Below, piece by piece: positions 7,615 through 16,896 of a stretch of 64,000 nt of DNA. The stretch comes from Flavobacteriales bacterium TMED123. GTDB taxonomy: Bacteria > Bacteroidota > Bacteroidia > Flavobacteriales > BACL11. Each line of letters begins with the position of its first letter. The stretch's first letter is position 1. The translations under genes were made by a program, and so were the position numbers. The notes beneath the pieces were generated by a model that was not told the origin of the DNA, did not search any database, and was given only the letters and a program-made list of their open reading frames with translations. The stretch lies in NCBI GenBank assembly GCA_002170165.1, contig NHFY01000013.1, positions 1 through 64,000 of the forward strand. Reading direction: 5' to 3'.

Positions 7615-8766
7615 ATGAAAAATGAGAATTTCTACATGCTTGCCAAAACCATGTATGGTTTAGAAGATATTCTGGCAGAAGAACTGAAAGATTTAGGTGC
7701 GCAACAAATAAAAGTGTTGAATAGAGCAGTAAGTTTTAAAGGGGATAAAGGCTTTATGTACAAAGCGAATTTGAACCTCAGAACCGCCTTAAGAATTCTA
7801 AAACCTATTGCTCATTTTCAAGCACATGATGAAAAAGAGTTGTATCAGCAACTTTGTAAAGTAGATTGGATAAAATATTTTGACTTAGGAAATACCTTTT
7901 CCACTCATGCTACAACTCATTCTGAAATTTTTACTCATAGTAAGTACGCCTCTTTGGTAATGAAGGATTCTATAGCGGATACTTTCAGAAAAAAGACAGG
8001 AAATCGCCCAAATGTAGATCCTGAGCATCCTGACGTGACTATCAACTTGCACATTGCTAAACATACTTGTACAGTTTCTTTGGATAGCTCTGGGAATTCT
8101 CTGCATAAAAGAGGATATAAGACGGATACTGTAACAGCTCCTATGAATGAAGTGTTAGCAGCAGGTTTAATTTTATTGAGTCGATGGGATAAAATAACAG
8201 ACTTTCACGACCCTATGTGTGGGAGTGGAACTACCCTGATTGAAGCAGCATTAATTGCGCATAACATTCCTGCTAATATATTTCGTGAACGATTTGGTTT
8301 TGAAGGATGGAAAGATTTTGATAAAAATCTTTGGAAAAAAATAAAAGAGATCTCATTGGATAAAGAAAGAAATTATACAGGGACAATAAGTGGTGCTGAT
8401 AATTTCCAAAAGGCGGTACGCATCAGTAGAGCAAATATTGAAAATGCACTTTTATATGATAATATTAAAGTTAAAAAAGAAGATTTCTTTGAATCAAATA
8501 TAAAAGAAGGAACTTTTGTGCTTTTCAACCCTCCTTATGGAGAACGTATACCAGTAGAGCTTGATGAATTTTACGAGCAAGTTGGTAATACGCTAAAACA
8601 TCACTATGAGGGCTGTACCATTTGGCTCATATCTTCAGATATTGAAAATCTTAAATTCATAGGCTTAAGCCCAAGCAAAAAACTGAAAGTAATGAACGGA
8701 AAATTGGAATGTAGCTTTCGAAAATTTGAAGTTTATGAGGGCAGCAAGAAAAGCAAGAAGCAATAA
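7615..8766 (+). CDS. THUMP-domain SAM-dependent RNA methyltransferase (RlmL/YpsC-like)
   Basis: A 383-aa cytoplasmic enzyme predicted to methylate guanine N2 in rRNA. The N-terminal 60-165 region is a THUMP RNA-binding domain. The C-terminal Rossmann domain has the SAM-binding DPMCGSGTTLIEAA at 199-212 and the catalytic NPPYGER at 305-311, diagnostic of the N-terminal half of RlmL and of Bacillus YpsC. The second RlmK half of the Gammaproteobacterial protein is absent, as is normal outside that class. It is flanked downstream by a bidirectional terminator shared with the convergent SPOR-domain gene. Confidence 0.9.
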   Translation: MKNENFYMLAKTMYGLEDILAEELKDLGAQQIKVLNRAVSFKGDKGFMYKANLNLRTALRILKPIAHFQAHDEKELYQQLCKVDWIKYFDLGNTFSTHATTHSEIFTHSKYASLVMKDSIADTFRKKTGNRPNVDPEHPDVTINLHIAKHTCTVSLDSSGNSLHKRGYKTDTVTAPMNEVLAAGLILLSRWDKITDFHDPMCGSGTTLIEAALIAHNIPANIFRERFGFEGWKDFDKNLWKKIKEISLDKERNYTGTISGADNFQKAVRISRANIENALLYDNIKVKKEDFFESNIKEGTFVLFNPPYGERIPVELDEFYEQVGNTLKHHYEGCTIWLISSDIENLKFIGLSPSKKLKVMNGKLECSFRKFEVYEGSKKSKKQ

Positions 8767-8795
8767 AAAAGCCAGCTAATTGCTGGCTTTTATTT
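8767..8795. terminator. Bidirectional terminator between convergent genes
   Basis: AAGCCAGC (8769-8776) pairs with GCTGGCTT (8782-8789) around a 5-base loop. There are T-rich tracts on the plus side and an A run on the other, so it can end transcription of the methyltransferase and of the convergent envelope gene. Confidence 0.85.
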
Positions 8796-8811
8796 TCCAC
8801 TATCTTTTATT

Positions 8812-10860
8812 TTATTCAGAAAGCGCTTTTGCTTTCTCAATAGTAATCTGTTTGCCATCTAATAGCGCTTTTACAAATGCGTCTTCAAAACCTGCTAACT
8901 TTACCTCTGCTAGTCTTGTATTTGCAGCTGAAAAGTCTGAATAAGTACCAGCATTATACCTGAATAATTTGGAACCATTTACATTCTCTTTCTCTACATT
9001 TCCAATCTTAGTCATTTTAGCCAATATATTAGCTTGTAGATTTTCTTTGTAAACACCAATCTGTACTACAAATTCCAAATCAGATTTTACTACTTCCTCT
9101 TTTTCTACTTTTTTCACAGATTTTGTTCTAGTGCTTCTAGCTACCTTACCGTTTGTAGCTCTTATAGCTGCATACAAACCTATGTTTTTTCCATCCTTAA
9201 AAGCAACCACAAAAGAGCCTTCAAAACCTCTTAGTAGCATATCATTCTGATGCTTAACTGCTTCTGCATAAGAAGAGAAAGAACCTGTGAAATACCTTGT
9301 AAAACCATCATTAGCAGTAAAGGAAACAACATTTGGAATACCTTTAAAAATATCTTTAGAAAGCGTTACTTTATAGGCTCCAATTTGCACACGGAAAGTA
9401 ATTTTACCAACAGTACTTTTCACTTGCTTTTTAGGCTTTGGTTTTTCTTCCTCTTGCTGAGGTACTTCAATATTTTCTTTTTCTAATTCCTCTTGTCTTT
9501 GCTCTTCTTTTATCTGCTCTTTTTCCACAGCTTTAGGTGTAGATGGTACAGGTGGATTTGGAACACTAGGAGTAACTACTCCATTTTCTATATTTACAAT
9601 TACGGTATTTTCCATACCCTCATTTATCTCTAACTGTGCTTGTCTATTTAGCGCATCATCAAAAGTAGTATAAGAACCTACAGAATAAACAACCATTCCA
9701 TCATTTTGCATTATACTTTCTAAGTCGTCAAAACTCAAATACTTATTAATCAGATTTGCCGGTACATCATCTAAGTATTTGCCAAGCATAAGAGCAAATC
9801 GTTTTCCTTGCACTTGAGTATCAATTGACGGAATATCATTCACTATATTAAAAGCATTCGCTTTTGCAATTAAATAATCATTAAGGGATTTGAAATCATC
9901 TTTAGAAATTTCATTTTCATTGTAATAAGCTGCATATTCTCTGCTTGCGGCATTATACTTGCTGTACATGCTTTTGGATTGCTCATCAGAAAGTTGCACA
10001 CCCTTAGCATTAACGATAGACCCTCTTGGCGTATTAGCCTCTTCATCAATATAATTTGGGATACCATCTTTATCGTCATCAATTGGGCAGCCATTTGCAT
10101 CTACTTTTACACCCTCAGGTGTTTCAGGGCAATAGTCATCAATATCTGCAATTAAGTCGCCATCAGAATCCTCAATATCCAATGCCTTAAAATTAACCTC
10201 AGCATAAAAACTTTGATCGGAATATGGCCTTGCTTTTCTTGGCTTTGGTGTAAACAAATCGTAATGAACTGTAAATGCAGTTACTAAGAAATTATCAGAA
10301 GCACCTTCCTCTACTCCATCAATCATATCAGTAAGGGTGTAATGATAACGAATTCCCATATCCAGACCAATCCTTTCAGAAACATCTAGCATTATTCCAA
10401 CTCCCATTGGAAAAGCAATTGCAGTCTCTGTCTTTTGCTGAACTGTTTTAAAACTTAAAATCTCGCCCCCAAATGAGATAAAAGGGGTGAGTTTTGAGTT
10501 TTGAGATATTGAATTGAAATTATATCTTAATCCTAATCCTGCAGTTTTCACTTCCGAATTAAATGAAGTAGTATCGATATCATTTGTTTCATTTAAGCTA
10601 CCATTTCCAAGTAAAAAAGTTAAATCTAAATTGTTTGTCAAATTCATTTTTACTCCAAAATGATAACCTTGATTACCCATCAAAAAATTCTTTTTCGGAC
10701 CTTTTAGATCACCCTTGAAAAGATAAGAACCCGTTCCAAATGAAAGCATTGGTTGAAAAGGCGTTTTTGGCTCATCATCATCATATCCATCCTGAGCAGA
10801 AGCATTTATACTGCAAAGTAAAAGAGTGGCCGTAAACAGTCTTAATAGTAATTTCGTCAT
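8812..10860 (-). CDS. Outer-membrane beta-barrel / TSP3 / SPOR-domain envelope protein
   Basis: A 682-aa secreted protein built from several parts. Residues 1-23 are a signal peptide ending in ASAQ. About 30-205 look like an eight-strand beta-barrel (LSFGTGSYLFKGDLKG, GLGLRYNFN, GMGIRYHYTL-like strands). About 225-270 are calcium-binding thrombospondin type 3 repeats (DSDGDLIADIDDYCPETPEG, DDDKDGIPNYID). A low-complexity Glu/Pro/Lys linker lies near 425-480, and two C-terminal SPOR-like repeats follow (FRVQIGAYK near 488 and FVVQIGVYK near 600). SPOR domains bind denuded peptidoglycan, so it probably ties the outer membrane to the cell wall, in the manner of OmpA-type proteins but without an OmpA domain. 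The exact role is inferred. Confidence 0.75.
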   Translation of the reverse strand: MTKLLLRLFTATLLLCSINASAQDGYDDDEPKTPFQPMLSFGTGSYLFKGDLKGPKKNFLMGNQGYHFGVKMNLTNNLDLTFLLGNGSLNETNDIDTTSFNSEVKTAGLGLRYNFNSISQNSKLTPFISFGGEILSFKTVQQKTETAIAFPMGVGIMLDVSERIGLDMGIRYHYTLTDMIDGVEEGASDNFLVTAFTVHYDLFTPKPRKARPYSDQSFYAEVNFKALDIEDSDGDLIADIDDYCPETPEGVKVDANGCPIDDDKDGIPNYIDEEANTPRGSIVNAKGVQLSDEQSKSMYSKYNAASREYAAYYNENEISKDDFKSLNDYLIAKANAFNIVNDIPSIDTQVQGKRFALMLGKYLDDVPANLINKYLSFDDLESIMQNDGMVVYSVGSYTTFDDALNRQAQLEINEGMENTVIVNIENGVVTPSVPNPPVPSTPKAVEKEQIKEEQRQEELEKENIEVPQQEEEKPKPKKQVKSTVGKITFRVQIGAYKVTLSKDIFKGIPNVVSFTANDGFTRYFTGSFSSYAEAVKHQNDMLLRGFEGSFVVAFKDGKNIGLYAAIRATNGKVARSTRTKSVKKVEKEEVVKSDLEFVVQIGVYKENLQANILAKMTKIGNVEKENVNGSKLFRYNAGTYSDFSAANTRLAEVKLAGFEDAFVKALLDGKQITIEKAKALSE

Positions 10861-10917
10861 TATTCAGTTTTTTTACAGCCGTAAAAATACTAAAAAAAAC
10901 AAAAGGAAGTAGATATC

Positions 10918-11628
10918 TTAAAAATTAGGTTTTAAAGTGTACTTGTTGTAGAATTTATCAATTATCTCAACAGCCTCTTTTGGCTTGTCAACAATTTTAA
11001 ATAAATTCAGATCCTTTTTGCTGATATTCTGTTCTTTTTCAAGCATGGTTACTTTAATCCAATCGATCAAGCCTTCCCAGTATTTCTTACCTAATAGCAC
11101 AATAGGAAATCTCCCAATCTTTTCAGTTTGTATTAATGTGATGGCTTCAAAAAGTTCATCCAAAGTGCCTACTCCTCCTGGAAGTACAATAAATCCTTGA
11201 GCATATTTCACAAACATCACTTTTCGCACAAAGAAATAATCAAAATTGATGAGTTTATCTTCATCTATAAATGCATTTGCAGATTGCTCAAAAGGAAGCA
11301 CAATATTTAGCCCTACTGATTTTCCTGCACCTTTTTTAGCTCCCTTATTAGCCGCTTCCATAATGCCAGGTCCTCCCCCAGTTATTACACCATAGCCCTT
11401 TTTGGTCAATAAATATGCCATTTCTTCTGCTTTTTTATAGTATTTATTTTCCGGCTTTGTTCTAGCAGAACCAAATATAGATACACATGGGCCTATTTTA
11501 CCCATTTTCTCAAAACCTTCTACAAATTCGGAGACAATCTTAAACAGTTGCCAAGTATCTTCTGTTTTTATTTGATTCCAGTTTTTTGCTTTTAACGCTC
11601 TTCTTATTTTCTTGTCTTCTTTATTCAT
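10918..11628 (-). CDS. LOG-family nucleotide phosphoribohydrolase (TIGR00730)
   Basis: A 236-aa cytoplasmic Rossmann protein of the family once called lysine decarboxylase. It has the diagnostic GGGPGIMEA at 84-92 and PGGVGTLDE at 150-158, the nucleotide-binding and catalytic motifs of LOG enzymes that cleave nucleoside 5'-monophosphates to base and ribose 5-phosphate. The longer N-terminus before the SIFGSAR strand matches the larger bacterial (PpnN-like/YvdD-related) branch. It starts 7 bases after the uvrA stop and is the last gene of the rfbC-transglycosylase-uvrA run. The physiological substrate cannot be read from the sequence. Confidence 0.88.
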   Translation of the reverse strand: MNKEDKKIRRALKAKNWNQIKTEDTWQLFKIVSEFVEGFEKMGKIGPCVSIFGSARTKPENKYYKKAEEMAYLLTKKGYGVITGGGPGIMEAANKGAKKGAGKSVGLNIVLPFEQSANAFIDEDKLINFDYFFVRKVMFVKYAQGFIVLPGGVGTLDELFEAITLIQTEKIGRFPIVLLGKKYWEGLIDWIKVTMLEKEQNISKKDLNLFKIVDKPKEAVEIIDKFYNKYTLKPNF

Positions 11629-11635
11629 GTTGTTA

Positions 11636-14452
11636 TTACAACTCCTTTTTTAAATATTTTGCGGTATAACTTTTCTTGCATTTTACGATTTTCTCTGGAG
11701 TTCCGTTACATAAAATTTTTCCTCCTTTAGCGCCTCCTTCAGGACCAATATCTATGATGTAATCAGCAACTTTTATCACATCCATATTATGTTCTATAAT
11801 TAAGACGGTATTTCCTTTATCTACTAATTTTTGCACAACCTCTAAAAATATTCTGACATCATGAAAATGTAAACCAGTAGTAGGCTCATCTAAAATATAG
11901 AATGTTTTTCCTGTATTTTTTTTGGAAAGTTCAGCTGCTAATTTTATTCTTTGCGCTTCTCCTCCAGAAAGTGTAGTGGAGGATTGTCCTAAGGAAATAT
12001 AGCCCAATCCAACATCTTGCAAGGTTTTAATTTTTCTATAAATAGCTGGAATAGATTTGAAAAAGACAACCGCTTGATTAATGGTCATATTTAAAACATC
12101 TGCTATAGACTTTCCTTTATACCTCACCTCTAATGTTGCTCTATTATAGCGTTTTCCATTACAAACTTCACATTGCACCAATACATCAGGCAAAAAGTTC
12201 ATTTCTATGGTTTTAAGCCCGGCCCCTTCACAATTCTCACACCTGCCTCCCTTTACATTAAAGGAATAACGCCCCACTTTATAACCTCTTATATTGGATT
12301 CAGGAAGATTAGCATACAAACTCCTTATGTGAGAAAAGACACCTGTATAAGTTGCTGGGTTCGACCTTGGTGTTCTTCCAATAGGAGATTGATCTACTTC
12401 AATTACTTTGTCTATATATTCTACTCCTTTTATCTCTTTATAAGGCAAAGGCTTTTTTACTCCTCTATAAAAGTATTTATTAAGTATAGGGTAAAGTGTT
12501 TCATTAATTAATGTAGATTTTCCACTTCCCGAAACACCTGTAACACATGCAAATACACCCAATGGAATTTTTAAATCAACTGATTTTAAATTGTGCCCTT
12601 TTGCGCCTAAGAGTTCCAGATATTTCCCATTTGTTTTTCTTCTTTTTGGAATATCAACTTGTAATTGCTTATTGAGGTATTTAGCCGTCAGATTTCTGTT
12701 TTTCAGAATTTGCGAGAAACTTCCTTTAGCCACGACTTCTCCACCATGAATTCCAGCTTTAGGACCCAAATCCACAATAAAATCGGAAGACTCAATCATA
12801 TCCTTATCGTGCTCTACAACAATTACGGAATTACCAATATCACGCAAATTTTTCAGGGAATTGATTAGTTTCTGATTGTCCTTTTGATGCAAACCAATAC
12901 TAGGTTCGTCTAAAATATAGAGGACATTTGTAAGTCGGGTACCAATTTGAGTAGCTAAACGGATTCTTTGCGCCTCTCCACCAGATAGTGATTTTGATGT
13001 TCTATCTAAACTAAGATATGAAAGACCAACATCTAAGATAAATTGCACTCTTTTTTTCAATTCCTTAATGATGTGTTTTGCAATCAATTTCTGATCTTTA
13101 TTCAATTGTTTTTCAATAGTATGCAGCCATTTATCAAATTTTGCAATATCCATTGTTGTAAGTTGATTAATCTGTTTGTCACCTACCTTGAAGTGCAAAG
13201 ATTCTTTATTTAACCTGCTACCTTCACATTTAGGACAATTACGTTCTGACATATAATTAGAGGCCCATCTTTCAATGGTTTTCATATGCGAGATTTTGGC
13301 TTGTTCTTTTATAAAATTGACAATTCCATCAAAATGCAATTTGTAATTTTTTGAAATACCAACACTTTTTAATTTCACATTAAAGCTACCAGACTCTCCA
13401 TAGAAAATGGCATTAACGCCTGCTTTACTGATTTTTAAAATTGGCGTATTAAAATTAAAATTATGCTTTCTCCCAAGCATTTCCAACTGCTTGATTATCC
13501 AGTCCGATTTTCTGTTAGCAATTGGTGCTATTGCTCCTTGATTTATACTTTTAGTTTTATCAGGAATAATCTTATCCTCATCAACTTCTTTTAAAGTGCC
13601 TATCCCATTACAATGTTTACAGCTGCCTTTTGGAGAGTTAAAAGAAAAAGAATTGGGCTCAGGGTTTTTATAAGCAATGCCTGTAGTTGGGCACATTAAA
13701 GCTCTTGAAAAATACCTAGGTTTGTTTTTATCTTTTTCCAAAACCATCATTACACCATCTCCATCTTTTAATGCTTGTTGTAATGAATTAAGCATTCTTT
13801 TTTCATTCTCTTTATTTACTTTTATTCTGTCAATGAGAATCTCAACGTCATGTGTTTTGTATCGGTCTAACTTTAAACCAGGTGTGATTTCCATTATTTG
13901 CTCATCAACCCTTACGCTAACAAATCCTTTGCGTACAATTTGAGCAAACAGTTCTTTATAATGTCCTTTTCTTGCTTTTACAATTGGGGCTAAAATATTA
14001 ATGGATTTCCCACTAAATTCTTTTTTGATTAATGTTAAAATCTGCTTATCGGTATATTTTACCATTTGCTCTCCAGTATTGTACGAATAAGCCAAACCTA
14101 CTCTCGCAAAAAGCAAACGCAAATAATCGTAAATCTCAGTTATGGTTCCTACTGTCGATCTTGGGTTTTTTGAAGTAGTTTTTTGCTCAATGGAAACAAC
14201 TGGGCTTAATCCAGTGATTTTATCTACTTCAGGGCGTTCCATATTGCCCAAAAATTGCCTAGCATAAGCATTAAAAGTTTCTAAATACCTCCTTTGCCCT
14301 TCTGCATGAATAGTGTCAAAAGCAAGAGAGGATTTTCCACTTCCACTTAAACCAGTAAAGACTACTAATTTGTTTCTTGGAATTTCTAAATCAATGTTTT
14401 TCAAATTATGGACTCTTGCGCCATAAATATTGATTGTATCTTGCTTTGCCAT
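11636..14452 (-). CDS. uvrA: Excinuclease ABC subunit A
   Basis: The DNA-damage-recognition ATPase of nucleotide excision repair. At 938 aa it has standard length. It has two ABC cassettes, with Walker [10 protein letters not shown] at 34-42 and GVSGSGKST near 640, two LSGGEAQRI signature motifs, and zinc-binding modules including CPKCEG in the first half and CENCEGAG...CEVCNGKR in the second. ATG at 14452. It lies 3 bases downstream of the lytic transglycosylase gene and 7 bases upstream of the LOG gene, so it is transcribed from a mixed operon. uvrB and uvrC are not in the window. Confidence 0.98.
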   Translation of the reverse strand: MAKQDTINIYGARVHNLKNIDLEIPRNKLVVFTGLSGSGKSSLAFDTIHAEGQRRYLETFNAYARQFLGNMERPEVDKITGLSPVVSIEQKTTSKNPRSTVGTITEIYDYLRLLFARVGLAYSYNTGEQMVKYTDKQILTLIKKEFSGKSINILAPIVKARKGHYKELFAQIVRKGFVSVRVDEQIMEITPGLKLDRYKTHDVEILIDRIKVNKENEKRMLNSLQQALKDGDGVMMVLEKDKNKPRYFSRALMCPTTGIAYKNPEPNSFSFNSPKGSCKHCNGIGTLKEVDEDKIIPDKTKSINQGAIAPIANRKSDWIIKQLEMLGRKHNFNFNTPILKISKAGVNAIFYGESGSFNVKLKSVGISKNYKLHFDGIVNFIKEQAKISHMKTIERWASNYMSERNCPKCEGSRLNKESLHFKVGDKQINQLTTMDIAKFDKWLHTIEKQLNKDQKLIAKHIIKELKKRVQFILDVGLSYLSLDRTSKSLSGGEAQRIRLATQIGTRLTNVLYILDEPSIGLHQKDNQKLINSLKNLRDIGNSVIVVEHDKDMIESSDFIVDLGPKAGIHGGEVVAKGSFSQILKNRNLTAKYLNKQLQVDIPKRRKTNGKYLELLGAKGHNLKSVDLKIPLGVFACVTGVSGSGKSTLINETLYPILNKYFYRGVKKPLPYKEIKGVEYIDKVIEVDQSPIGRTPRSNPATYTGVFSHIRSLYANLPESNIRGYKVGRYSFNVKGGRCENCEGAGLKTIEMNFLPDVLVQCEVCNGKRYNRATLEVRYKGKSIADVLNMTINQAVVFFKSIPAIYRKIKTLQDVGLGYISLGQSSTTLSGGEAQRIKLAAELSKKNTGKTFYILDEPTTGLHFHDVRIFLEVVQKLVDKGNTVLIIEHNMDVIKVADYIIDIGPEGGAKGGKILCNGTPEKIVKCKKSYTAKYLKKEL

Positions 14453-14455
14453 TAT

Positions 14456-15418
14456 TTATTCTTCCAAATTTGGTGTTTCAAAATCATCAAATACCAAAAT
14501 AGATGGATCAGTTGGAATTTTAAGTATGTATTTTCTTCTAGATTTGTCTGGCATTGAGGTTGTTCTTAACCATGGATTGAGCTGCTTGAGAATTTTGTAG
14601 TTTATGCCTTGTTTTTTAGCAAATCTGGCCAAATTGGAAATGGTTGTATCTACTTGAATCTCTTTATATTTTGGCATAACATACAAATCTTTTTGACGAT
14701 AGACAAAACCATATTTTTTTGGATTCTCTAAAATCTCCTTAACTGCAATAATTCTAAAAACATATCTAGAAGTTTCAGAATTTAAATACAAATTGTAGTA
14801 ATTATTCGTGCCTTGATTTTCAATCAATCTTGAAATCCCATTTTGCCCTTTGTTGTATGAAGCAGCTGCCATAGTCCAACTGCCAAATTTCAAATAAGCC
14901 TTATTTAGATAATCGCATGCCACTTTGGTTGCCTTTTCTAAATTATATCGCTCATCTATTGATTTGTTCACCTCTAATCCATAGTCTCTTGCCGTGCTTG
15001 GCAGAATTTGCCAAAATCCAGCTGCATTAGATGGGGAAACTACATTTTCTAACCCACTTTCAATTAGCGCTAAATACTTAAAATCATTTGGAATATTATT
15101 GGCTTTCAATATTGGCTCAATTATAGGAAAAAACTTATATGCTCTTTTTATGTAGAGCATAGTATTAGATTGCCAATAAATATTTTTCAGCAATTCTTTA
15201 TCCATTCTTTCCCAAATATCGTCTGACTTTATTGAAAGTGCTTCACTACAAAAATTAAGGTTTTCTGGCTTGTTTATTGCAAAAATACTGTACTTTTCAT
15301 TAAACTTTTTCTCATGTAACTTGTCTTCTGGAAGTTTTTTGGTTGGATATGAAAAAATAAGAAAGAAAAAAGAAAGGACTGTTAAAAAGGAAAGAAAAGA
15401 GACTTTATTTTGTTTCAT
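14456..15418 (-). CDS. Membrane-anchored lytic transglycosylase (MltD/SLT type)
   Basis: A 320-aa enzyme that cleaves peptidoglycan between MurNAc and GlcNAc with formation of 1,6-anhydroMurNAc. A hydrophobic segment at about 8-25 serves as export signal or anchor. The catalytic Glu lies at about 120 in ALIESGLE, followed by the SLT motifs SNAAGFWQILPSTARDYG and AAASYNKG. The last 80 residues look like a LysM-type cell-wall-binding domain. The ATG at 15418 overlaps the rfbC stop by one base (TGATG); a TTG one codon earlier is less likely. The neighbours are rfbC upstream and uvrA downstream on the same strand. Confidence 0.88.
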   Translation of the reverse strand: MKQNKVSFLSFLTVLSFFFLIFSYPTKKLPEDKLHEKKFNEKYSIFAINKPENLNFCSEALSIKSDDIWERMDKELLKNIYWQSNTMLYIKRAYKFFPIIEPILKANNIPNDFKYLALIESGLENVVSPSNAAGFWQILPSTARDYGLEVNKSIDERYNLEKATKVACDYLNKAYLKFGSWTMAAASYNKGQNGISRLIENQGTNNYYNLYLNSETSRYVFRIIAVKEILENPKKYGFVYRQKDLYVMPKYKEIQVDTTISNLARFAKKQGINYKILKQLNPWLRTTSMPDKSRRKYILKIPTDPSILVFDDFETPNLEE

Positions 15419-15960
15419 CAAAATTCAGATCTTAAGATGGAAAATGTTGGTGAAACAGCATCTTTTTCTGAGATGATAGGGTTTTGCATCCCCCAATCAA
15501 TATTTAAATCTTTATCGTTCCAAAAAATTGAACCTTCCGATTCTTTATTGTAAACAGCTGTACATTTATAAGTAAAGATAGTATCATCTTCTAAAGTAAC
15601 AAATCCATGAGCAAAACCTGGTGGAATCCAAATTGATGTTTTGTTCTTACCACTCAATTTAATAGAAAAGTATTCTCCGTAAGTAGGGGAATTTTTTCTA
15701 ATATCAACCGCAACATCCATTACTGCCCCTTGAATCACCCTTACCAATTTTCCTTGTGCGTATGGTGGATTTTGAAAATGCAAACCTCTTAAAACACCTT
15801 TAGATGAAAGCGATTGATTATCTTGCACAAAATCTAGCTTTAAGCCTTGCTTTTCAAATATTTTCTTGTTCCAACTTACAAAAAAATGCCCTCTATCATC
15901 TTCAAAAACTTTTGGCTCAATTACTAGAAGTTCTTTTAAGGGTGTTTGTATTATATTCAT
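15418..15960 (-). CDS. rfbC: dTDP-4-dehydrorhamnose 3,5-epimerase
   Basis: A 180-aa cytoplasmic cupin enzyme of dTDP-L-rhamnose synthesis, feeding surface polysaccharide. Family motifs are DDRGHFFVSWN near residue 22, the catalytic His in VLRGLHFQ with the PPYAQGKLVRV strand, and WIPPGFAHGFVTLED. ATG at 15960 is chosen because upstream codons do not extend the family homology. The rest of the pathway (rfbA, rfbB, rfbD) is not in the window. Here rfbC heads an operon with a lytic transglycosylase and uvrA. Confidence 0.93.
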   Translation of the reverse strand: MNIIQTPLKELLVIEPKVFEDDRGHFFVSWNKKIFEKQGLKLDFVQDNQSLSSKGVLRGLHFQNPPYAQGKLVRVIQGAVMDVAVDIRKNSPTYGEYFSIKLSGKNKTSIWIPPGFAHGFVTLEDDTIFTYKCTAVYNKESEGSIFWNDKDLNIDWGMQNPIISEKDAVSPTFSILRSEF

Positions 15961-16029
15961 GTTGTTTTTAGAAAGTGGGCTAATATACAAATTAAGCAAT
16001 TGTAAAACATTTTGCAAAATGTAAAAGTT

Positions 16030-16037
16030 TATATTTG
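16030..16037 (+). promoter_or_regulatory. -7 box for the FKBP lipoprotein gene
   Basis: TATATTTG fits TAnnTTTG and ends 13 bases before the ATG at 16051. A TTTG at 16011-16014 is the nearest -33 candidate, but the 15-base gap is short. The box supports the internal ATG over an upstream start at 16012. Confidence 0.45.
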
Positions 16038-16050
16038 CCGCAAAAAAATT

Positions 16051-16755
16051 ATGAAAAAATTAAACCTTACTTTTATTATAGCAGCAATTGCTCTTTACGC
16101 TTGTAATCCAAATGAAAAAAAGTCGCTAAAATTAGAAACCCAAATAGATAGTGTAAGTTATAGTTTGGGAACCTTTAACGCCTTACAACTTCAAGGACAA
16201 GGACTTGATGATATAAATGCAGATGCAGTTGGTATGGGTATCGAGCATGTTTTTAACAATGACTCTGCATTGATTTCACAAGAAATAGCTCAAAAGATTT
16301 TGGAGAATTATTTCAAAACTCTACAACAAAAAAAAGAGGCTGAAAGATTGAAAAAACAAGATTCATTAGCTGCAGTAGCAAAAGCTTGGATAGAGGAAAA
16401 GGTAGTGAATGAACAGATTCAAACCACTGCAAGCGGATTACAATATGAAATACTTGTAAATGGTGAAGGAGAAACAAATCCTACTGCAGAAAATGAAGTA
16501 ACTGTATATTATCATGGTACTTTAGTAGATGGCACAGTTTTTGATAGTTCTATTGAAAGAGGCGAACCTGTTTCTTTCCAAGTAAATGGTGTGATTCCTG
16601 GGTGGGTAGAAGCATTGCAATTAATGCAAGTAGGCGATAAATGGAAACTGACTATTCCAGGCAATTTGGCTTATGGTGATAAAGGTATTCCTCAAGCTGG
16701 TATTCCGCCAAATGCTACATTAGTCTTTATTGTTGAATTATTAAGCATTCAATAA
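16051..16755 (+). CDS. FKBP-type peptidyl-prolyl isomerase lipoprotein
   Basis: A 234-aa envelope protein that speeds proline isomerisation during folding. The N-terminus is a lipoprotein signal with Cys at the lipobox (LYAC). Residues about 30-115 form the helical FkpA/Mip-type dimerisation region (SYSLGTFNALQLQGQG). About 130-234 are the FKBP domain, with VTVYYHGTLVDGTVFDSS, GEPVSFQVNGVIPGWVEALQLM, KLTIPGNLAYGDKG and the C-terminal LVFIVELLSI. The ATG at 16051 is supported by the signal sequence and by a -7 box upstream. It is divergent from rfbC. Confidence 0.92.
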   Translation: MKKLNLTFIIAAIALYACNPNEKKSLKLETQIDSVSYSLGTFNALQLQGQGLDDINADAVGMGIEHVFNNDSALISQEIAQKILENYFKTLQQKKEAERLKKQDSLAAVAKAWIEEKVVNEQIQTTASGLQYEILVNGEGETNPTAENEVTVYYHGTLVDGTVFDSSIERGEPVSFQVNGVIPGWVEALQLMQVGDKWKLTIPGNLAYGDKGIPQAGIPPNATLVFIVELLSIQ

Positions 16756-16811
16756 GTGTTTTTTTATTAGTAAAACATTAAACTTGTAATTGCTTTATTA
16801 GTTTCATTTTT

Positions 16812-16819
16812 TAATTTTG
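16812..16819 (+). promoter_or_regulatory. -7 box for the DUF4197 gene
   Basis: TAATTTTG matches TAnnTTTG and lies 77 bases before the ATG at 16897, leaving a leader that contains a short upstream frame at 16821-16871. Confidence 0.35.
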
Positions 16820-16896
16820 TATGCTGTACCTAGAAAAAAGAATCCCCAACTGGTTCAAGAATAAAACCTGAAATGGACACGATTAAAAAAACATTC

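Noticed and set aside
12173-13943. Several plus-strand frames of 67-112 codons opposite uvrA
   Set aside because: They are antisense shadows of a highly conserved gene and lack promoters and family resemblance.
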